Source: Sinomonas atrocyanea
Lineage (GTDB): Bacteria > Actinomycetota > Actinomycetes > Actinomycetales > Micrococcaceae
Direction: 5' to 3'
DNA length: 64,000 bases
Assembly (NCBI RefSeq): GCF_030812675.1
Contig: NZ_JAUSTE010000001.1
Coordinates: forward strand, 558,001 to 622,000
Below are positions 49,266 through 57,314 of the stretch, piece by piece. Made by a program: the position numbers and the translations under genes. A model generated the notes under the pieces. That model was not told where the DNA came from. It did not search any database and was given only the letters and a program-made list of their open reading frames with translations. Each line of letters begins with the position of its first letter. Positions within the stretch are counted from its first letter, which is position 1.

Positions 49266-50741
49266 ATGGAGCACAAGAAGTCCGACCAGAGCAGTGCCCC
49301 GATACTCGAGGCCATCGAGGAGTACCACCGGCTCGACCGCTACGGCTTCACCCCGCCCGGACACCGTCAGGGCCGCGGGGTGGACCGCCGGACCCTCGAC
49401 GCCCTGGGCCTCGACACGTTCCGGTCCGACCTCCTCGCCACGGCGGGGCTGGACGACAGGCTCTCCCGTGGCGGCGTCCTCAGCCGTGCCGAAGACCTCA
49501 TGGCCCAGGCCGTCGGGGCGGACAAGGCCTTCTTCTCCACGTGCGGGAGCTCGCTCTCCGTCAAGGCGGCCATCCTGGCGGTCACCCGGGGCCGGGGCGA
49601 GATCCTCATTTCTCGGGACGCCCACAAGTCCGTCACGGCCGGCCTGCTGTTCTCCGGGCTGCAGCCGTGCTGGATCCCTGTCCGCTACGACGAGGACCTG
49701 CACATCGCGCATCCGCCGTCGCCGGAGAGTGTGGAGGAGATGTGGCAGCGGCACCCCGACGCGATGGCCGCCGTCGTCGTCAGCCCAACCCCCTACGGGA
49801 CCTGCGCAGACCTCGAGTCCATCGCGCAGATCTGCCACAGCCGCGGCAAGCCCCTCATCGTCGACGAGGCGTGGGGCGCGCACCTGCCCTTCCACGACGG
49901 CCTGCCCACCTGGGCGATGGACGCCGGGGCGGACATCTGCGTGGTGAGCATCCACAAGATGGGCCTCGGCTTCGAGCAGGGTTCGGTCTACCACCTGCGG
50001 GGCCCCTTGGTGGATCCCGTGCGGCTCCAGCAGTGCGCCGACTTGCTCGCCAGCACGAGCTCGAACGTGATCCTGTACGCCGGCATCGACGGCTGGCGCC
50101 GGCAGATGGCCGCCCAGGGCCACGAGCTGCTCGATGCGGCCCTGAAGCTCGCGGACCGGGTCCGCGCCGACATCGGTGCTCTCCCCGGCTTCCATGTCCC
50201 CCGCGACGAGCTGCTCGGCGCGGAGGCCTCCCACGACCTCGACCCGCTGCACGTCCTCATCGACGTCTCGGGGCTGGGGATCAGCGGCTACCAGGCCTCC
50301 GACTGGCTCCGCGCGGAGCAGCGCATCGACATGGGGCTGGTGGACCACCGGCGGGTCGAGGCGACGCTGAGCACTGCGGACGACGACGGGACCGCGCAGC
50401 GGCTGCTCCGGGCCCTCGAAGCGCTGGGCCGCGCAGCCGAGGACTTCCCCACTCCGCCGCCGCTCAGCCTCCCGCGGGGGAGCGACTTCCAGCCCGAAAT
50501 GGCCCTGCAGCCGCGCGATGCCTTCTTCGGCCCCGTTGACTCCGTCCCCATCGCGGACGCCGTGGGGCGGATCGCCGCCGAGCAGGTCACGCCCTATCCG
50601 CCGGGGATTCCCGCCCTGCTCCCCGGGGAACGGGTCACCGCCGCCATCCTCGAATACCTCCGCAGCGGCGTGGAAGCCGGAATGAACCTCCCCGATCCCG
50701 CCGACCCGGCGTTCAAGACCATCCGCGTGGTGGTCGAGTGA
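49266..50741 (+). CDS. Orn/Lys/Arg decarboxylase-family PLP enzyme
   Basis: A 491-residue fold-type I PLP protein. It opens with FTPPGHRQGRG, then KAFFSTCGSS (phosphate-binding turn), RDAHKSV, VVVSPTPYGTCADLE and the PLP lysine in VVSIHKMGLGFEQGS. This is the major domain of bacterial Orn/Lys/Arg decarboxylases; the C-terminal part ends IPALLPGERVTAAILEYL as in that family. It may make a diamine or polyamine, but the substrate is not readable. The gene is convergent with a response-regulator gene and the coding ends overlap by 29 bases. Confidence 0.87.
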   Translation: MEHKKSDQSSAPILEAIEEYHRLDRYGFTPPGHRQGRGVDRRTLDALGLDTFRSDLLATAGLDDRLSRGGVLSRAEDLMAQAVGADKAFFSTCGSSLSVKAAILAVTRGRGEILISRDAHKSVTAGLLFSGLQPCWIPVRYDEDLHIAHPPSPESVEEMWQRHPDAMAAVVVSPTPYGTCADLESIAQICHSRGKPLIVDEAWGAHLPFHDGLPTWAMDAGADICVVSIHKMGLGFEQGSVYHLRGPLVDPVRLQQCADLLASTSSNVILYAGIDGWRRQMAAQGHELLDAALKLADRVRADIGALPGFHVPRDELLGAEASHDLDPLHVLIDVSGLGISGYQASDWLRAEQRIDMGLVDHRRVEATLSTADDDGTAQRLLRALEALGRAAEDFPTPPPLSLPRGSDFQPEMALQPRDAFFGPVDSVPIADAVGRIAAEQVTPYPPGIPALLPGERVTAAILEYLRSGVEAGMNLPDPADPAFKTIRVVVE

Positions 50742-51384
50742 GCGCCGGCGCCGCTGCCCCGGTTGCCGTGGGCGTGGGCCGGTACCCGAGCTTGGCCAGC
50801 AGGGAGGAGAGGTGACCGGCGAGGGCGCCCTGCTGCAGGCCCAGCTCCTGGCAGATCTGCACGTTGGTCCTGCCGTGCAGAATCAGGGCCAGGATCGTGT
50901 TCTCGAGGGCAGTGGCGCCCAGGACGGCCTCGGCGGCCAGGGCAGACCGGGCTGCGCGTGCCGCATCCGATGAGTGCAGCTCGGCACCCGTGGCCGCTCG
51001 CCTGATGGCCTCAGGCAGCCCGGCGGCGCGGGCGCTGTGCAGCACGAACCCCGCGGCACCGGACAGGACCAGGCTGCGCAGGGCCTTGTGCTCCTCGTAG
51101 GTCGTCAGGATGACGCACCGGGTCCGCGGGGCTGTCCCGCGCAGCGCCCGGCAGGCCTCGATTGCCGTCCCATCGGGCAAGCGGTTCTCCACGAGCGCCA
51201 CGTCCGGAGCGAGCTCAGACACCCTCCCGAGCGCGGACGCGATCCGGTCCGCCTCCCCCACGACGTCGAAGCCCTCGTCGCTCAGCAACTCCGACAGCGC
51301 CTGCCTGATGAGCGCATGGCCACTGAGGAGGAACACCCGGGCGGCATCGCACCCGGTTCCTGGCCCCGTCATCGGAGGGTTCAT
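50713..51384 (-). CDS. Degenerate LuxR-type response regulator
   Basis: A 223-residue regulator. The receiver part has Glu66 where the phospho-acceptor Asp should be (DVALVENRLPDG), Ser-Gly in place of the first acidic pair (FLLSGHALIR), and His116 in place of the beta-5 Lys (GFVLHSARA). A LuxR-type helix-turn-helix covers about 155-200 (NVQICQELGLQQGALAGHLSSLLAKLG). Asp-to-Glu changes often mimic phosphorylation, so it may be permanently active. The ATG at 51384 is chosen because it begins the receiver with a short leader. Confidence 0.75.
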   Translation of the reverse strand: MNPPMTGPGTGCDAARVFLLSGHALIRQALSELLSDEGFDVVGEADRIASALGRVSELAPDVALVENRLPDGTAIEACRALRGTAPRTRCVILTTYEEHKALRSLVLSGAAGFVLHSARAAGLPEAIRRAATGAELHSSDAARAARSALAAEAVLGATALENTILALILHGRTNVQICQELGLQQGALAGHLSSLLAKLGYRPTPTATGAAAPALTRPPRGWS

Positions 51385-51653
51385 TCGACGCCTCCTGCCC
51401 GCAACAGTCCGCTGCCTCGCCACTGCGCTGCTGTCTCAACGCCGACCTTTGGGGACCAGAGTCGCTGAATCGGTGCCTCCGGCGCCAGAGCCGAGCGGCC
51501 CTAATCCGCGCGTTCCGGGGGGCGTGCTGGCGCTCGCCTCCCGGGCGTGGATGGAGTGCTCCTTTTGAAAAGTGGCATCCGGGGTACCACTTCGACAGAT
51601 CCGACAGCTGTGCGCTCTGACAGCTGCGTACAAGAGGAGGCAGGAGGCCGTTC

Positions 51654-52979
51654 GTGGCAAACGCGCGGGAGCGGGCCCGGAAGATGCCGACGCGGCTCGG
51701 GTGGCGGGGCTGGCTCAAGGCCCTCGGGCCGGGCCTGGTGACCGGTTCGGCCGACGACGACCCCTCCGGCGTCGCGACCTATGCCCAGGCCGGCGCCCAG
51801 TACGGCTACGCGGCGGTATGGACTGCCCCGGTCGTGCTGCCGATGATGATCGCGGTCCAGGAGATGTGCGACCGCACCGCCACCGCCACCGGTGACACGC
51901 TCGGGAAGCTCGCCCGGCGCCGGTTCGGCAGGGCGGGGACGATCGTGGTCGGGCTCCTGCTGCTGTGCCTGCTCGTGGCGAACATCGTCAATGTGGGCGC
52001 CGACCTCATGGCCGTGGGAAAGGGCATGGAACTGCTCGGGGCCGGCCCGTCCCAGGTCTGGGCCCCCATCGCAGGACTAGGCCTGGGAGTGCTGCTGATG
52101 ACCGGCTCCTACAAGCTCGTCTCCAAGATCTTCATCTGGCTCTGCCTCGCCCTGTTCGCCTACGTCTTCGTCCTGTTCCTCGCCGGAGTCCAGTGGGGCG
52201 AGGTCCTCGCCGGGCTCACCTTCCAACGCCTCGACCTCAGCCTGCAGTTCTGGGGCCTCGTCGCCGCGGTCTTCGGCACCTCGATCTCCCCCTACCTCTT
52301 CTTCTGGGAGAGCGGCCAGCGCATCGAGGAGATGCGGGACCGCCCGGAGAAGGGCGGCCGCCCGGCCGCCGACACGGACATCCCCGACTACAAGGCCATC
52401 CGGCGCCGCCGCCAGCAGCGCATCGACGTGGTGACCGGAATGACGGTCTCGGTGGTGGTGATGTTCGCGATCATCGTGGGCACCGGCGCCACCATCGGCC
52501 GGCACCCCACGGACATCAATTCGGCCGCCGATGCGGCCCAGGCCCTCAAGCCACTCGCCGGGCCCCTCGCCGGGGCGGTGTTCGCGCTCGGGTTCATCGG
52601 CACGGGGCTGCTGGGCGTCCCCGTCCTGGCCTCGGCAGCGTGCATCGGTTTCAGCGGCCTGACGGGCAAGAACTGGGGCTTCGACCGCAGCCCCCGCAGG
52701 GCACCCCTCTTCTACGGACTGCTCGTCCTAGGGCTCGTCGTCGGGACCCTCCTGTCGGCACTGTTCACGGACGCGATCGCCCTCCTGGTGCTCTCTGCCA
52801 TGATCAACGCCATCGCTGCCGCGCCGTTCCTGATCGTCGTGCTCCTGATTGCCGGGAACCGGACCATCATGGGCGAACGGGCCAACCGCGCCCTCTCCAA
52901 CACCGTCGGCTGGGCCACGGCCGTGATCATGGCAGTCGCCGGGGCCATGGCCATCTGGGCCCAGTCCGCGGGCCGCTGA
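51654..52979 (+). CDS. Second Nramp-family metal transporter, atypical
   Basis: A 441-residue membrane protein with about 11 helices. Helix 1 reads GSADDDPSGVATYAQAGAQYG (residues 31-51); the canonical DPGN is changed to DPSG with extra Asp residues before it. Helix 6 reads GTSISPYLFFWESGQ and has no canonical M-P-H. A long polar loop (EMRDRPEKGGRPAADTD) precedes helix 7. The metal is not predictable from this. The GTG start has AGGAGG upstream. There is no M-box here, unlike the transporter at 24113. Confidence 0.85.
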   Translation: MANARERARKMPTRLGWRGWLKALGPGLVTGSADDDPSGVATYAQAGAQYGYAAVWTAPVVLPMMIAVQEMCDRTATATGDTLGKLARRRFGRAGTIVVGLLLLCLLVANIVNVGADLMAVGKGMELLGAGPSQVWAPIAGLGLGVLLMTGSYKLVSKIFIWLCLALFAYVFVLFLAGVQWGEVLAGLTFQRLDLSLQFWGLVAAVFGTSISPYLFFWESGQRIEEMRDRPEKGGRPAADTDIPDYKAIRRRRQQRIDVVTGMTVSVVVMFAIIVGTGATIGRHPTDINSAADAAQALKPLAGPLAGAVFALGFIGTGLLGVPVLASAACIGFSGLTGKNWGFDRSPRRAPLFYGLLVLGLVVGTLLSALFTDAIALLVLSAMINAIAAAPFLIVVLLIAGNRTIMGERANRALSNTVGWATAVIMAVAGAMAIWAQSAGR

Positions 52980-52995
52980 CATTCCAGCTGCACCC

Positions 52996-53355
52996 TCAGC
53001 CCGCCGTCGGGGTCTGCTGGCGCTCCTTCTGCCACGGCCACCGGCCCGTGATCTCCAGTTCCAGGGAGAAGCTGAGGAAGGTCCGGATCACCACGATGAC
53101 CGCCAGCACGGCGACGCTCTGCAGCGTGGGCGTGACCGCAACGGTCCGGATGATGTCCGCGGCGACGAGGAGCTCGAGCCCGAGGAGGATCGAGCGGCCC
53201 AGGAGCTGCCGGTAGGACCGGTAGAGGGTCGCGCTGCCGTCCCCACGGCGGCGCAGGGCCAGGGGAATGGAGATCAGCGCCCCGATGACCACCGTTGCCA
53301 CCCCGGCCAGGTCCACCCATTGGCCCGCGGCCTCGATCGCTGCCTTGAAGTCCAT
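52996..53355 (-). CDS. DUF1622 membrane protein
   Basis: A 119-residue protein with three hydrophobic helices. The second half is the DUF1622 signature: LYRSYRQLLGRSILLGLELLVAADIIRTV and VLAVIVVIRTFLSFSLELEITGRWPW. The domain is widespread and uncharacterised. GAGGAGCG lies before the ATG. It follows the DUF421 gene on the same strand, 34 bases downstream, so the pair may be co-transcribed. Confidence 0.82.
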   Translation of the reverse strand: MDFKAAIEAAGQWVDLAGVATVVIGALISIPLALRRRGDGSATLYRSYRQLLGRSILLGLELLVAADIIRTVAVTPTLQSVAVLAVIVVIRTFLSFSLELEITGRWPWQKERQQTPTAG

Positions 53356-53389
53356 CCACGCTCCTCCTCGTTGGTGGGATGTGCGCCGC

Positions 53390-53920
53390 TCAGGCCAGGT
53401 CTTTGCCCTGACGGCGCGCCCGCTGGTCCTTCAGGATGATGCTCATCTGCCCATCGCCTTCGAGCGCCACGAGCTCCACTTCCTCCAGGCTCGTCATCCC
53501 CTGGAGGCGGACCTCCTGCATGATCTCCTCGAAGGTGATGTTCTCGGAGCGCATGGCCCGTCGGTTCAGCTTCCCCTTGCTGTAGAGCATCAGGGGCGGC
53601 GGAGAGAGGAACCTCTGTACCAGCGGGAACCGGTAGCCGAGCCAGTCGAGGAACGCCGCCCAGCCGACGATGACCGCGACGAGGAGCAGCCCATCTGGGA
53701 GCGAGGTGTACTGCCCGGCCATCGCGTTCTGGGCCGCGTCCGCGATGAGGACGATCACCAGCAGGTCGGTGACCCCTACCCCGCCCCTCTGACGCCGGAG
53801 CACCAGCCGCAGGAGGATGTAGAGGCAGAGGTAGACCAGACTGCCACGGAGGAAGATCTCCAGCAGTGCGGTGTGCGGGACGAGGAGGTCCTTCCAGTCC
53901 ACATCCGTGAGCCAAGCCAT
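53390..53920 (-). CDS. YetF/DUF421-family membrane protein
   Basis: A 176-residue protein: N-terminal helices (LEIFLRGSLVYLCLYILLRLVL; LLVIVLIADAAQNAMAG; LLLVAVIVGWAAFLDWLGYRF) and a cytoplasmic C-terminal domain (PPLMLYSKGKLNRRAMRSENITFEEIMQEVRLQGMTSLEEVELVALEGDGQMSIIL) that is the conserved YetF part. Family members are linked to stress and spore or envelope functions, but the mechanism is unknown. A broken relative lies 360 bases upstream (54279-54580). Confidence 0.83.
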   Translation of the reverse strand: MAWLTDVDWKDLLVPHTALLEIFLRGSLVYLCLYILLRLVLRRQRGGVGVTDLLVIVLIADAAQNAMAGQYTSLPDGLLLVAVIVGWAAFLDWLGYRFPLVQRFLSPPPLMLYSKGKLNRRAMRSENITFEEIMQEVRLQGMTSLEEVELVALEGDGQMSIILKDQRARRQGKDLA

Positions 53921-53961
53921 GTCCGTCTAGTCCCATCGCGCGCCGAGTGTCTCCTGGTCGG

Positions 53962-54159
53962 TCAGTCCGATCCTTCGCTGATCCGCCCGTACGCCGTCGC
54001 CTCGTCGATGACGGCCTGGACGCCGTCCGGGATGGACCGGATCCGCACCCCGTGGCGCCCTTCCGCCGCGGACTGCTCCATCACCGGCCGAACGGCCTCG
54101 ACGACCGCAGGATCCTTCCCGTCCAGGTACCGCGCGTACCTCCTCGGCAGATCGGCCAT
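53962..54159 (-). CDS. Small hypothetical protein
   Basis: A 65-residue frame beginning MADLPRRYARYLDGKDPAVV and ending IDEATAYGRISEGSD, with GGGGGAG three bases or so before the ATG. It is helical, charged and soluble in appearance. It lies between the intact and broken DUF421 genes and may belong to the same old unit. No family was recognised. Confidence 0.5.
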   Translation of the reverse strand: MADLPRRYARYLDGKDPAVVEAVRPVMEQSAAEGRHGVRIRSIPDGVQAVIDEATAYGRISEGSD

Positions 54160-54278
54160 GGGCTCCCCCTCGTGTCAGCCAGTTGATATGGACCACGTCC
54201 CTTGCTGGTTTCCCTACCCATCCGCGGCGCTACCGAACAGAAACGGCGGGGCCGGCCCGGAGGGTGGCCCGCCCCGGG

Positions 54279-54580
54279 CTACCCTGCCGCACCGAAGAGG
54301 GAATCGAGGTGCTCCGCTCCACGTACGTCTTCGAAGGCCCTGCGATCGAAGCGGGCGCCCTTCCTCAGGACGCTGATCTCCCCGGTGGGCTCGAGGACCA
54401 CGCAGGCGACGTCGGCCGGGTCCGCGATACGAGCGCGTGCATGAGGAACGCGTCACGAGGGCCAGGGCGCCCCCCTGCCAGGTCGGGAGTGTAGCCGAGG
54501 GCAGCACGCCCCACCACGGACCCGGCGGCGACCGCACTGGCCAGACCGTAGCTCGAGACCCTGGCTCCACATCGTCGTCC
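54279..54580 (-). pseudogene. Broken YetF/DUF421-type gene
   Basis: Pieces of one protein lie in different frames on the minus strand. One frame gives YGLASAVAAGSVVGRAALGYTPD, another GGALALVT, the first again FLMHALVSR, and a third (54279-54431) DPADVACVVLEPTGEISVLRKG followed by a stop. Together they resemble the membrane and C-terminal parts of a DUF421 protein with at least two frameshifts and some loss. AAGGAGG lies at the expected start. No single intact frame was found. Sequencing error cannot be excluded. Confidence 0.55.
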
Positions 54581-54832
54581 TCCTTCTGGCGACGGGCAGT
54601 CCCACGCGGGGCGCCCCTCGCAGTAGCTACCCGCATCCGCTCAGGGGACACGAGCGCGTGGGCCACCCGTGCGGCGCGCGATGCCGGAAGCCCCTAGCGG
54701 AAGGTCCCGGACCGGCCTAGCCTCGGCGGCATCGTCCTCGTGCTCGCCCCAGCGACCGGACCTGCTGCCCGCGGGCAGGGCCGCGAGGACGCAGCGCGGC
54801 ACGTCAAGGATCCCGGCGGAAGGAACAGTTCC

Positions 54833-55276
54833 ATGAGCGAGTACAGGATCGTGGTCGGGGTGGACGGTTCCCCCGCCTCGGGGAAGGCACTCGAGTGGGC
54901 GATCGAGGAGGCCCGGCTCCGCGGGGGAAGCCTTCGCGTCATCACGGCATGGCACTATCCGGTCCTCGGCGACGCCGCCGGCGCCGCCCCTGACGCAGAG
55001 GTGTTCCGGCAGAGCGCGGCGGATGACCAGGCCGCGCTGCTCTCGGCGGCAGGCGGCGAGGGCAGCGGGCTCCGCGGGGAGGTGATCGAGGGCAGCGCGG
55101 TCACGGTCCTCCTCGACGCGGCGCGGGAGGCGGACCTGCTGGTCGTCGGGTCACGCGGCCACGGCGGCTTCGCCGGGCTGCTGCTGGGCTCGGTGTCGGC
55201 GCAGCTCGTCCACCACGCTCCGTGTCCGGTGCTCGTGGTTCGGGAGAAGGAGGGCGGGCGCGGGGCCCGGTCCTGA
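54833..55276 (+). CDS. Universal stress protein (UspA family)
   Basis: A 147-residue cytosolic protein. The first strand carries IVVGVDGSPASGKAL and the C-terminus the nucleotide-binding motif VVGSRGHGGFAGLLLGSVS (G-x2-G-x9-G-S), so it should bind ATP. Length is that of a single-domain Usp. It lies with DUF1622 and DUF421 genes, a combination often seen in general-stress regions. It is the last plus-strand gene before a very strong bidirectional terminator. Confidence 0.88.
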   Translation: MSEYRIVVGVDGSPASGKALEWAIEEARLRGGSLRVITAWHYPVLGDAAGAAPDAEVFRQSAADDQAALLSAAGGEGSGLRGEVIEGSAVTVLLDAAREADLLVVGSRGHGGFAGLLLGSVSAQLVHHAPCPVLVVREKEGGRGARS

Positions 55277-55295
55277 GCGCGTGGTGCGGACGCAG

Positions 55296-55342
55296 CACGG
55301 CCGCGGGCCGACGGCGGGTGGCGCCGTCGGCCCGCGGCCGTG
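55296..55342. terminator. Very strong bidirectional hairpin
   Basis: Perfect 21-base arms (55296-55316 and 55322-55342) around a five-base loop separate the universal stress gene from the convergent sulfur operon. Confidence 0.8.
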
Positions 55343-55360
55343 GTCAGGGTGCTTCGGGGC

Positions 55361-55528
55361 TCAGCGTCCGAAGATGCGGGAGAAGAACGCCGAGACGGCG
55401 CTGGGCTCGTTCTCGTGGCCCTGGCAGCGCTGGGAGTTCGGGACTCCGCGCATCACCTGCTGGACGTGCTGGCCGCAGCCGGCCCAGGTGACTTTTCCGC
55501 ATTTCCTGCAGGTGACCTGACGGCACAT
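55361..55528 (-). CDS. Small CxxC-type zinc-ribbon-like protein
   Basis: A 55-residue protein too short for most gene callers. It starts MCRQVTCRKCGKVTWAGCGQ and holds Cys-x-x-Cys plus further cysteines and His (GCGQH, RCQGHE), then an Arg/Phe-rich tail. Similar short Cys-rich proteins occur next to sulfur and stress genes in actinobacteria. AGAAGGAGA lies about nine bases upstream. It is the last gene of the sulfur operon, 42 bases after the sulfite-exporter gene. It may bind zinc or be a persulfide target. Confidence 0.65.
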   Translation of the reverse strand: MCRQVTCRKCGKVTWAGCGQHVQQVMRGVPNSQRCQGHENEPSAVSAFFSRIFGR

Positions 55529-55570
55529 GGGGTGTTCTCCTTCTCTAGGGTTCCTGCCGTAGCAGGGGGA

Positions 55571-56335
55571 CTACTTGGTGATGGCCTGGATGGCGACATA
55601 GACGGCCACGAGCAGGACCAGGCCCGCGAAGCCGCGCTTGAGGACGTGCTCCGGCAGCCTCCGGCCGAAGCGGCCGGCCACGAGCGAGGCGGCCATGGCG
55701 GCGACGGCGAAGGCGCCGATCACCGCCCAGTCGAAGTGCATCTCGCCGAGGTGGGCGGCGAGGCCCGCGAGCGAGTTGATGACGATGATGACGAGCGAGG
55801 TGCCCACGGTCATCGCCATGGGGAGCCCGAGCACGAGGGCCAGGGCGGGGACGATGAGGAAGCCGCCGCCCACCCCGAGGAGCCCCGTGAGGAACCCCAC
55901 CACGGCGCCGGTCGCGATCGCCTTGGGCAGGCAGGACCGCCAGTTCACCCCGCCCGTGGGAAGTGCGCAGGATCCGCCCACGGCCTCGGTCTTGCGGAGC
56001 ATCCTCAGGCCCGCCACGATCATGATCACGGAGAACGCGAGCAGGAGGACCTTCTGGTCCATGATCCGGTTCACGGCCGCGCCGAGGTAGGCGGTGGCGG
56101 TGCCGGCTGCCCCGATGATCAGGGCCAGCCGCCAGTTGACGCCGCGGCGGACCCTCGGCAGGACGGCTACGGCGGAGGACGCGCCGACCACCACGAGGGA
56201 GCCGGGGATCGCGGCCGCGAGCGGCACGCCGACCCCGTACACGAGGGCGGGCACGGCGAGGATCGACCCGCCGCCGCCGACGAGCCCGAGGAGCCCGCCG
56301 ACGACGGCGCCGAACGCGAGCGCGGTCAGGATCAC
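55571..56335 (-). CDS. TauE/SafE sulfite exporter-type protein
   Basis: A 254-residue membrane protein with eight or so hydrophobic helices. It has the family repeats FGAVVGGLLGLVGGGGSILAVPALVYG near the N-terminus and GAVVGFLTGLLGVGGGFLIVPALAL in the second half. TauE proteins export sulfite, sulfoacetate or related sulfur anions. The GTG start overlaps the stop of the rhodanese gene. In the operon it would remove sulfite formed by persulfide oxidation. Confidence 0.85.
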   Translation of the reverse strand: MILTALAFGAVVGGLLGLVGGGGSILAVPALVYGVGVPLAAAIPGSLVVVGASSAVAVLPRVRRGVNWRLALIIGAAGTATAYLGAAVNRIMDQKVLLLAFSVIMIVAGLRMLRKTEAVGGSCALPTGGVNWRSCLPKAIATGAVVGFLTGLLGVGGGFLIVPALALVLGLPMAMTVGTSLVIIVINSLAGLAAHLGEMHFDWAVIGAFAVAAMAASLVAGRFGRRLPEHVLKRGFAGLVLLVAVYVAIQAITK

Positions 56336-56925
56336 CGGCTGTCTCCGAGCCGCTGGAGCGCCTGGTGTGCCGTGGGCTCGCTCGCGGAGCGGTTCCACGG
56401 CATCTTCGAGAGCATCGCGCCCATCGCGCAGCTGTTGGTTGCCGCGGAGAAGGTGAGGCCGGCGCCGATGCCGCCGGCCACGAGCCGGAGCTTGGGCGAG
56501 ACGAACCGGCCGCCGAGGATGCTGGCCAGCACGAGCGAGCCGGCGGTCATCCGCACCTGCCGCTCGAGCGCCCACGTCTGGGTTCCGCGGACGACGTCGC
56601 CTCCGGCCGCGGCGAAGGCCGGGACACCGCCCTCGAGGACGCTGGCTCCGGAGAGGCCGACGGCGGCGAGCCGCTTGCGGGCCTGCTCGGCCCGTGCCCC
56701 GGACTGGCAGACCAGGACGACGCGCGTGCCCATCCGGCTGGCGAACTCCTCGGTGTGCTCGCTCAGGAGGGGCAGCGGCACGTGGTAGGAGCCCCGGATG
56801 TGGAGCGAGTCGAACTCGGCGCCGCTGCGGACGTCCACGACCATGAGGTCGTCATGGCGGGCGGCCCACTCCTTCAGGGTGGCGGGTGCGACGGTGGCGG
56901 GCATGGCGGTGGTGCTGTCGGTCAT
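56332..56925 (-). CDS. Rhodanese with C-terminal DUF2892 membrane part
   Basis: A 197-residue protein. The rhodanese domain (residues 15-110) has the catalytic loop VCQSGARA with the persulfide-carrying cysteine. Two helices follow with the DUF2892 signature (NSCAMGAMLSKMPWNR), as in YgaP. It should carry or transfer sulfane sulfur at the membrane. It is translationally coupled to the sulfite exporter, which begins inside its stop. Confidence 0.85.
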   Translation of the reverse strand: MTDSTTAMPATVAPATLKEWAARHDDLMVVDVRSGAEFDSLHIRGSYHVPLPLLSEHTEEFASRMGTRVVLVCQSGARAEQARKRLAAVGLSGASVLEGGVPAFAAAGGDVVRGTQTWALERQVRMTAGSLVLASILGGRFVSPKLRLVAGGIGAGLTFSAATNSCAMGAMLSKMPWNRSASEPTAHQALQRLGDSR

Positions 56926-56986
56926 GTCTACTTTCGTTCTGGTGTGCTGGGCGCCTCGGCTCGAGGCGGTGTGCCGGGGGGGTGGA

Positions 56987-57283
56987 TCAGGTGGTGGGCA
57001 GGCCGGCCGACTGCCAGGCGAGCATGCCGCCGACCATCGTCTGCGCGGAGTAGCCGGCTGCTGTGAGCTGGTCGGCCGCGGCGGCGCTGCGCCGGCCGCT
57101 GCGGCAGACGGCGATCACGGGCCGGGAGCGGTCGAGCTCGTCCAGGCGCGCGCCCAGGTCGCCGAGCGGGATGTGCCGGGCGCCCGGGATCATGCCGTCG
57201 GCGAGCTCTGCTGCCTCGCGCACGTCGAGGATCTGGGTGTCGCCGTCGAGCTTCTCGGCGGTCTGCTGGGGGGTGATGTCCAT
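56987..57283 (-). CDS. Single-domain rhodanese
   Basis: A 98-residue cytosolic rhodanese with the active-site loop VCRSGRRSAAAADQL. It moves sulfane sulfur between donor and acceptor thiols. It stands between the NiCoT-type transporter and the YgaP-like rhodanese in the sulfur operon. Length is typical for a stand-alone domain. Confidence 0.88.
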   Translation of the reverse strand: MDITPQQTAEKLDGDTQILDVREAAELADGMIPGARHIPLGDLGARLDELDRSRPVIAVCRSGRRSAAAADQLTAAGYSAQTMVGGMLAWQSAGLPTT

Positions 57284-57314
57284 GGGTCTGTCCTCTCGAA
57301 GGGGAAGGTGTGTG

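Noticed and set aside
54214-54666. 150-residue minus-strand frame over the broken DUF421 gene
   Set aside because: Only parts of it match DUF421; the better reading alternates between frames, so it was annotated as a pseudogene.
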